A stretch of 64,000 nt of DNA from the NCBI GenBank assembly GCA_025716855.1, contig JAIXMQ010000007.1, forward strand, positions 372,001-436,000, in the 5' to 3' direction. The position numbers and the translations under genes are program-made. Origin of the DNA: Pilaira anomala. Its lineage: Eukaryota > Mucoromycota > Mucoromycetes > Mucorales > Mucoraceae. Shown here in pieces: positions 56,659 through 64,000 of the stretch. The notes beneath the pieces are model-generated. The model did no database searches, was not told the DNA's origin, and saw only the letters and a list, made by a program, of their open reading frames with translations. The stretch's first letter is position 1, and the number at the start of each line of letters is the position of its first letter.

Positions 56659-57306
56659 TTAAAAGCCATTTCTTAACCAGTCGATAGCTTCTTTCTCTGT
56701 CACCATGGCAGGATAACCAAACGATGGGAAGAAAGGTTGTTGTTGTTGTTGTTGCTGCTGTTGTAATTGTTGCTGTTGTTGTAACTGTTGCTGCTGTTGC
56801 ATTTGTTGCTGCATATGTTGCTGCATTTGTTGCTGTTGAATTTGTTGTTGCTGTAAAAACTGTTGCTGCTGAAACTGTTGTTGAGCAAATGGTATTTGAT
56901 GCTGAACAGGTGGTGGAGGTTGCGGTTTAGCTATTTTTATTATTTAGTTTCCACATTGATTAAAAAAAAAAAAAAAGCTATTTTTTTTTTACCTGGTTTT
57001 ACCATCGAAACTCGTTGTAATTCCAATATTAAAGCTTGTTTTTCTGTTTCTAAACGTAACGCTTCTCGTTCTTTATCAAGCTTTTCTTTTTCGATCCTCA
57101 TAGCTTCTAATTCAACTTCTTTTTGAGACTATATAAAAATAAATGAGTGAGTTTTTCACAGGTCGATCAGGATTTCTTATACAATAACATTTTTTTTTTT
57201 TTACAATCATTTGGTTTTTTAATTTGTATTTCTCTAGACGATCCTTTAGACTAGACAAGTGCTGTGTGTCTAGTGTAGGTTCATTCTGTAAGTTTTGTGT
57301 TGACAT
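56659..57306 (-). CDS. coiled-coil polyQ protein, unknown
   Basis: Three exons on the minus strand (57205-57306, 56993-57128, 56659-56930) give 169 aa. A short N-terminus (MSTQNLQNEPTLDTQHLSSL) leads to a coiled coil (about 18-75, LKDRLEKYKLKNQMISQKEV, then rich in Glu/Lys/Arg), a Pro stretch (KPQPPPPVQ), and a Gln tract of about 50 residues broken by Met, Leu, His and Phe. The last residues are hydrophobic (FFPSFGYPAMVTEKEAIDWLRNGF), which may form a short helix of UBA-like kind, though too short to call. The Gln tract is encoded by a GTT/GCT triplet array (minus CAA/CAG). It might be a transcription or mRNA-decay factor; function not assigned. Confidence 0.72.
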
Positions 57307-57622
57307 GGAATAAAGTATAATAAAAAAAAGTAAAAAAAATAAATAATACGCTGACTGCTGGTTAAAAAAAAAAAAAAGTTTTTTTTTAGTAAGCAAATAA
57401 TGCTGTACGACAACAAACTTTATTCATTGACAGGTCTTTTTTTTTTTTTTTTCATGTATAATGTTTCCGAACGATTAAAAAGTCAACTAAAACACGACAT
57501 TTTTAAACTTCCCGAAAACAAAAAAAAAAAACCTTTTGCAACTGTACCCAGAAAAAAGATCTTCGCTATATTTCTTCTCTCTCTTTCTCTCTCCTTCTCT
57601 CGCTCTTTTTTTTTAATATATC
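57307..57622. other. divergent promoter region
   Basis: This 316-bp stretch separates the polyQ gene (minus) from the membrane protein gene (plus). It contains pyrimidine-rich DNA just before the plus-strand start (57570-57615) and a short upstream frame starting at about 57453 that runs over the true start; it could be a uORF. Confidence 0.5.
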
Positions 57623-59441
57623 ATGTTAAAACCACGTTATAGATGTAATAAAATCTATTGGTTATTCATTCTCTATCTAACATTCGGTATCACATTTGCC
57701 GAGGATCAGCAACAAAAAGGTAAATAAACCAAAAAAAAAAAGAAAAAAAAACAATATTCATCAAAAGAGATGTTTGTGTAGTTGACGTATTTATACAAGT
57801 CTTTCTTTAGCTGCTTGTGACGATTGTCAACCCACCAACACGACTTCTTTACTATTACCCGCCTCTTCTTCAACCAACTTTACCATGACGGAAACACTTT
57901 CTGTCTTCCATGAAGCGAAAGTTGTAAGACCAAAGCAAAATATCGATACACCAGACTTGTCCAAACCAATACAACAGGAATCAAGTTCCTCTACTTTTGA
58001 AGATATTATCAATCAAGATCAGGACATGGGCTCTTCGAGTGAAGATATACGTACAGCCATCGACGATTCACAACACGGCTTGAGTAATGTAGAGACTGGT
58101 ATATTGAGCGCATGTGGTATCCTTGTCGTGGCAGGTATTGCAGTTGGTATACTTGTCTGGAAGAACTCATCAGAGAGACGTAATCTCCGACGTAGCCATG
58201 AGTTCTCTCTATCGGATAGAGAGCACAACGATGATCAAGAGAAAGACATCTGTTTTAAAATGATCAAGGAACCTTATAAAAACCCAGGACTTAAATTACC
58301 TCCTATTTTTTACGATCAACATGACTTTATCACAAACTGGCAAGGTAAAGATATCAGTCATCATCATTCAACCGAGCCAAACCAAAATTCGCCTACAAGA
58401 CTTATTTCCGACAAGACACCAGCAACCATCTTATCGGACCTCAGCAAGTTTCAAATACCAACACTCAAGCATACTTTATTTTCTTCCGAGGAAGATGGGA
58501 TAGTATCTCAATCGAATAAAATTCGGATTAACATGGAGGATCAACACGTATCTCCATCACCATCACCATCACCATCACCATCACCATCACAACCACCATC
58601 AGAAGAAGAAAAAGAAAGATATATTCTCTCTTCAAATCATCTTCGTAACTCAAATTATAGTCCTATGTTTGCTAACTCTCTTCAAATTCAAACGAATCAG
58701 GCCAGTAGACCTTCTGCATTAGATCCCATGTATGATCCAACAGCTCTTACTTATCCGTTAAAAAAGTTCTTGAGAGAGACACCCACATTGACCGAAAGTC
58801 TATCCGTCACACAAATCGCTCTCCATCTTCATAGTGATTACGACGACGACGACGACGACGACGAAGAAGATGATGATGATAATAATAGCAGCGTTCCCTC
58901 TATAAAATCAAAGCGAGAACCAACGAGAGAACTAAGTCATCAACTCACAAAATTACTTCAACCAGAGCAATCCGAGCAACATACGACCATACAGGTTGAT
59001 CTCAATGATGACGACGATGAAGACAAGAGTAGAATTGTAACACTTTCCAATCTTCAAAAAGCATACCAAGAATTAGAGCATGAACGTAAAGCAGTGTATG
59101 ATCAAGAAGAGAGATCAGAGGGTATGAGACCTGCTAGCATGTTTACAGAAGATTATAAACAGGTCTATTTTAAAGAATACGGCGGGCGACAATTCATGAG
59201 TTCACTTGATTTACCAGATGATCAATATATTCCTTTACGTAACGCATCTGGCCCTGAATTAATATCAAGAGCAGAGGTCTTGGCGGATCCAATACGTCGA
59301 TTAGGACAAGATGAAATTGCTCTCTGGGAACAAAATTGTAAAAGGAAGGAATTAAAAAGATTATCTTATGAAATGTGGGATGAACAAATCTTACGAGATC
59401 GATTAGAAGAAGAGGATGGAAAACGAATGTTGTATGAATAA
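57623..59441 (+). CDS. single-pass membrane protein, unknown
   Basis: Two exons (57623-57719, 57811-59441) give 575 aa. The first exon encodes a signal peptide (MLKPRYRCNKIYWLFILYLT, then FGITFA), and the mature protein starts with CDDCQ. A short Ser/Thr-rich extracellular part with two potential N-glycosylation sites (NTT, NFT) is followed by one membrane helix (about 128-149, GILSACGILVVAGIAVGILVW) and a basic stop-transfer (ERRNLRR). The cytosolic region of about 420 residues contains a (SP)n run near 58551-58590, an acidic D/E tract (58840-58880) and a charged helical C-terminus. It has the outline of a fungal wall or stress sensor such as the Wsc/Mid2 type, but no WSC or Cys-rich domain is visible. 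Function not assigned. Confidence 0.8.
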
Positions 59442-59486
59442 AAAAAAAAAAAAAAAAAAAAGCAGAGAAAACGAGGAATTTTTTTA

Positions 59487-60992
59487 TTAGGTAGATATCA
59501 TTAAATCAAATAAAACGATTGTTCCCTTTTCGGTTCCAAAGCATAATAATTCTTCTTGAGGAGAGACAGCAGATGATATGACGGCACTATCAAATCCTGC
59601 TAAGGTAAGACTTGTTTTAGGAGACTTTAAGTCCCAAATGATGGCAGTTCTATCACCTGAAGTTGTGATGAGTTTTGAGTGAATGACAGCAGTTGAGATA
59701 GACCAGATGGTACTACGATGTATATTGGGAGTTTCTACAAAGGTATTTTCGAATCCAGGTAAAGAATAAACCGAGATTGATTTATCAGAAGAAGTACAAA
59801 AGGCGATAAATGTTGGTATATTAATGGGAGCTCTTGAGCACACATATTCATTTGTTGGAATCGTCATAAAGTTTTGTCGACAATCTGCTTGATTTTCATT
59901 ATAGACAGCTAAGGCCGTAATAGGCCCATCTTTTTTCATGATTGAACTGAGCACGTTTGGTTCTTCAGTTTTGATACATCCTTTCAGATCCCAGATATAA
60001 ATATTTCGATCACTTGAACCGGATATGATATATCCCGCTCTATTATGAGTTACCGAATAAGTATCTTGTTCATTTAAACAATATTCTTTTGGAAACGTCA
60101 TACAATAGACAAGTGAACTAATGGTATTATCTTGTCCATATAATATTCTAATACATTCGTTTGTATCTGTATCCCATATACGAATTGTTCTATCAGTTGA
60201 TCCAGTAAATAATATATTTTTCTCTTGTTTCGAATACGCAATACTTGTGACCGGCCCTTCATGTCCTAACAAGACGGCCGTTTTTCTTAATGAGGCCATA
60301 TCATGAATGACAACAGTTGTATCAGAAGAACCCGATGCTAAATATTTTGATGCACTCGCTAAACAAACCACATGACTTTGATGAGCAACCAGTGTTTTCA
60401 CATACGCTTCATTTTCAGCATCCCAAACATGAATCCTTCCATCCACATCACCTGTAAATATACGTGTTGGATTTGCTATCAAGAGACTGAGAACAGGACC
60501 CTTATGATACTTTAATTCGACTCGTTTACATTTCAATGTTTTCCAATGACTCGTCATATTTAAACAGCGTTGAAACAAGTTGTGAAAAATAGGAACCAAA
60601 GTATCTTGAATTATTAAATCGGAAGGTACTATACTGTAACTAATACATATCTTTCTCCATAAGGAATCGTGCGTTACTTTTTTATTCCATGTCCTAGAAA
60701 CTGAATTCTATCATGTTACAAACATTAAAAAATACATGTATATTTTTTTCTTTCTCTTTTTACCTAATCTTAAAGCAACTAGTTCTTTTGGTGTAAAATA
60801 TTCAAGAATTCGAGTAGAAATAGATATAGGTGTTAAACCAATAATGTCACGTTTTCCAATGGTTTCAATGAACTTTAAGACATCATGTCTTTCTTCGTGA
60901 CTCAAATTGTTGGCTATTATATATTTTACTTTCTGAAGTCCAAATTCCTGACTAGGAACCTGTCGAAACGGTGGAATAGGCTTATTTGCCAT
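59487..60992 (-). CDS. F-box/WD40 repeat protein
   Basis: Two exons (60764-60992, 59487-60700) give 480 aa; the start at 60992 is the first in-frame ATG after the poly-A/T region. The N-terminal 60 residues are helical, then an F-box (IISTRILEYFTPKELVALRLGVSRTWNKKVTHDSLWRKI) precedes at least six WD40 repeats, e.g. FTGDVDGRIHVWD, LASGSSDTTVVIHD, FTGSTDRTIRIWD, IISGSSDRNIYIWD and TTSGDRTAIIWD. It is the arrangement of FBXW-type SCF substrate receptors; the WD propeller would bind a phosphodegron. I do not assign it to a named orthologue. It runs convergently to the membrane protein gene, 45 bp between stops. Confidence 0.93.
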
Positions 60993-62024
60993 AAATGTGC
61001 TCAATGTAAGAAAAAAAAAAAAAAAAAAAAGATAAAGCCTAGTATAAAAAAAAAAAAAAAAAAAAACTATTTTTTTTTTTTTTCTAAAAAAATAAACGTC
61101 AAAAACAGTCTATATTACTGTTAAAATAATCAGGCACAATCCTTGTGTATATTGATACATATATATATAAAAAAAAAAAATGAAAAGCTTTTTTCCTCTC
61201 TTTTTTTTCCCATTTTAACTTTCTATAGAATGGCTTTGAATTCACCACGTTTTTTTTATCAAATCACCAAACACAGTTACGATCTTTTTTTATCTTTAAT
61301 TTAAGATAAAACGAGTAAAATAACTTGTAATCTATTACTCACAAGATAATAATATAATTAAAACGGCTTTAGTTTAGACTACTACTAAGTTAAACTTTAT
61401 CGCTTATTACTTTAGCAACAAATTTAATTATTCAAGAAATAGAGCAACGAAAGAAACAAAAAGTATTATATAGTAGAATAAAAAATGCAACCATTAGTGG
61501 TTGAAAATGTCAAATATACGGGTAAAAGATTTTATATATATTTACTTATGACAGGAGAAGGGTGAATGATAAAAACACTTTCACATACCATTCATCACAA
61601 CATTTTCTTGTAATTCTTTGAACTCGTTTTTGACATTCTTGTATCTTCAAGAAAATTATGCATCATTACACAAAAAGCTTACACACGATTGATAGGCGTG
61701 CAGCATAATTTTTTTTTTTTCGAAGCAAAAATTCAAGTTTCGGTGGTTTACTATGAAATCCTCTCTTCTCTCACTCTCACACACTCTCTCACTCTCACTC
61801 TCACTCTCTCTCTCTCTCCCTCTCTCTCTTTCTTTTGCATGTATATAAAGAACATTTTCTTTTAAAGAGCTAAGACTGTTTTGAGTTTTGTTTATAACCA
61901 ATTATTGTATATAGAGATGAATCTCTGAAAAGATGTTAAAGATGAGTTAAAGAAAAAAAAATGAAATAAGGGTTTCATGTGATAGAGTTCCCTGATAGAC
62001 CCGGGTTCTTATCAAAAGGGTTGC

Positions 62025-62056
<32 letters not shown>

Positions 62057-62357
62057 TTTTTTTTACATGTTGGAGAGAAATACACATTATTTGTATATAT
62101 ATATATATATTGAAATGTAATAAACATCATCATCATTTTTACAGTCTAAACATTTTACTATTTTAATTATTTTTATCTTTTTCATAATTGAGTAGTGTTT
62201 GCACGAGAGAAATTGTTAATAAAAGCAAGTAACACAAAGCTGATGATTGTGCTTCATAAATAACATGCGGCGTTTTATTAGACAGTAACAATAATCTATA
62301 TTTATTTTATTATTTTTTTTTTCCCCTCTTCTCTTGTTCTCTCTCTCTCTCTTTTTT

Positions 62358-62389
<32 letters not shown>

Positions 62390-62449
62390 TTTTTTTCTTC
62401 TTCTTTCTCCTATATGATTTTAGAATTATAAATTTTTTCTCTTTATACT

Positions 62450-62482
<33 letters not shown>

Positions 62483-62535
62483 CTTTTTTTGATTTTCATT
62501 GTATTTATTTTGTTCATAGCTCATATAATATAATT
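60993..62535. other. intergenic with microsatellites
   Basis: It contains paired poly-A runs near the F-box gene start (61007-61067), a (CT)n/(GA)n microsatellite at about 61756-61833, a (TTA)n run near 62033-62057, and a nearly pure pyrimidine tract (62313-62492) directly before the UPF0658 gene. No gene is seen. Confidence 0.6.
62313..62492 (+). repeat. long pyrimidine tract upstream of UPF0658 gene
   Basis: About 180 bp that is T/C on the plus strand apart from a short AT stretch near 62410-62440. Such tracts precede many starts in this window in shorter form. It may be the promoter or 5' leader of the following gene. Confidence 0.7.
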
Positions 62536-63992
62536 ATGTGGATTATTTCTAGAGTCGTAAAGTATATAAACATGTGTACATATAAAGAAAAAATTAACTT
62601 ATAAAAAAAAAAAAAAAAAGTTTGGTGAGTCAAGGTGGACAAGAGCGATTTTTTGTGTTATCATATCACAGGCCATATTGGCAATCACACTCGAAGCAAT
62701 CATTTTCGCTTTCCACGCCAGAGAAATTGCTTATATCGATTCCTTATACATAGATGTACAAGATATAGAAAATGTAGTCAAAGATACACCTTTTGCAAAT
62801 GCAAGATCATTATTAGTTTATTTTATTTTATTCATGCTAGCACAAGTCTTTACTGTGATATTAGTGATTGATGCAGTAAGTTTTCTTATTTTAACAACAA
62901 ATTTACATAATACTTATAAAATAACTATTATAATAGATTTATCAACGAAATACGATTCAACTTATTGCGCTGGTCGCTTTCGAATTAGGAATGAGTGCTT
63001 ATTCAATTATTCAATTTCATCAATCTTCAACACTAAGTAAAAATTCAAAAGATGTTACTCTTGAAAAATCTTTAAGAGCTTTGGAACGACTCAATAATGC
63101 ATTTCTTAATTCAAAATGGGCAGAAATCACTCAAATATGTGTCATGATTCTTAGTACGATCGTTTTTATTTTCTTGGCTTATAAGCTTTATTTGGAATTT
63201 GGTTGGCATATATACAAAAAGATCGGTGCAGATTTAGCTATGCGAGGTATATATATATATATAAGAATAGTATATACAAAAAAAAAATCTCTGACAAATG
63301 TTGTCTTTATATAGATCGTTATAAAACATATCAAATCTTTATGATGTTACTCAAATTCGATTTCTTTTTTTTCCTTGGATTCTCAGTACAATATTTAGCT
63401 TTAATTGTAGTTGCATGGTGGCCAGATGATAAAGCAAAAGAAGCTCTAGGTGGTGAAGATTTAGTATCTGAAATCATAAGAGAATTAATTGAACATCTTG
63501 TACTCAGTTGTCTTGTTTCTATTGCAATGTTAATTTCAGCATATTGGGGTGTAAGTCTTTTTATTTTTTTTAATTTTTAAACATGTATAAAATAGATGGA
63601 CTAATTATTATATGTAGTTACGACGTGAGAAAAAGATACAAATGTATGTCTTTTTAGCTTTATGTGCTGCAAGTATGGCCTATTACATTTATACCCTCTT
63701 TCTTATCACTGGTAACCCTGATAAGTATAGAGGCTCAAAAGTCTTTTTGAGCTTTTTTTGTAAGTTTTTTTTTATTCATTTTTGGCGCTTTTTTTTTTAA
63801 ATATTTAAAACTCAACTCTTTACCCTTTTTTTTTTTTTACAGTGTGTGTTGATATGGTTTTAATTTTGGTAAGTAAAAAAAGGGATTTTTTTTTTGTGTT
63901 CTCCCTTGTCATGTACTCATGTATATTATAGGCTTCTGTACCTGTTGGTATTCTCTGCTTAAGAAACTTTAATTTAGGCTTAATAAATCACA
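62536..63992 (+). CDS. UPF0658 Golgi membrane protein, 3' partial
   Basis: Exons 62672-62875, 62937-63246, 63315-63550, 63618-63759, 63843-63868 and 63932-63992 are firm; a first exon 62536-62556 (MWIISRV) is tentative. Together they encode a polytopic protein: [99 protein letters not shown], and more helices. The pattern, with [21 protein letters not shown] and a KYRGSK loop, fits the fungal UPF0658 Golgi apparatus membrane family of unknown function. One exon is only 26 nt. The gene continues beyond 64000, where the last donor GTAAG (63993) opens another intron. Confidence 0.85.
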
Positions 63993-64000
63993 GTAAGTTT

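Noticed and set aside
57400..57642. 80-codon plus-strand ORF before the membrane protein
   Set aside because: Contains poly-Phe from a T-run and low-complexity Ser; it overlaps the true start. At most a uORF.
61484..61564. Short ORF MQPLVVENVKYTGKRF...
   Set aside because: Only 26 codons, no splice partner, no domain.

Overview
The window looks like nuclear DNA of an early-diverging fungus, most likely Mucoromycota (Mucorales-like). The reasons are strong AT richness with many long A/T runs, short introns (about 45-140 bp) with GTAAG/GTAAA donors and TAG/CAG acceptors, a secreted chitin deacetylase, a UPF0658-type Golgi membrane protein, and genes often lost in Dikarya such as DDRGK1. Species cannot be fixed from the sequence alone. 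I reconstructed exon structures by hand from splice signals and reading-frame continuity; every multi-exon model listed closes in frame.

Layout. 1-3.0 kb: decayed gene relics (an unidentified broken ORF and a delta-12 desaturase remnant). 3-12.5 kb: ACS-family MFS transporter, two secreted proteins, cytosolic Hsp70 and xylulokinase. 13.1-18.1 kb: compact housekeeping block with an ankyrin protein and a DDRGK1-like protein whose stop codons overlap tail to tail, then nicotinamidase and TRAX head to head. 18.6-23.6 kb: three minus-strand genes, POT peptide transporter, ESCRT-III Vps20/CHMP6 and COPI epsilon. 24.1-27.5 kb: a small secreted crystallin-like protein, a GC-richer structured repeat element and a porphobilinogen deaminase pseudogene. 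27.8-31.1 kb: TDG-type DNA glycosylase, Pol III subunit RPC3 and a small two-exon gene. 32.2 kb: initiator tRNA-Met. 33.0-35.2 kb: Sec7-PH ARF-GEF. 35.2-44.2 kb: a 9-kb gene desert whose first 3.4 kb carries strand-biased G-runs. 44.2-54.4 kb: chitin deacetylase, an unknown membrane protein, an F-box protein, tRNA-Asp, a small membrane protein and a DUF1749 hydrolase. 56-64 kb: CRIPT, a polyQ coiled-coil protein, a single-pass membrane protein, an F-box/WD40 protein and a UPF0658 protein cut by the window end.

The genes are mostly unlinked housekeeping functions, not a pathway cluster. Recurring themes are vesicle traffic (Sec7, COPI epsilon, Vps20, UPF0658), RNA metabolism (TRAX, RPC3, tRNAs) and nutrient uptake (MFS, POT).

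The most unusual observations are: a 20-bp element with paired CACGTG boxes 11 bp apart placed upstream of both tRNA genes; a 6-nt microexon encoding part of the ExxER proton-coupling motif of the peptide transporter; a first coding exon consisting only of the ATG in nicotinamidase; overlapping convergent stop codons; a DDRGK1 homologue lacking the DDRGK motif; and the G-run cluster in the gene desert.
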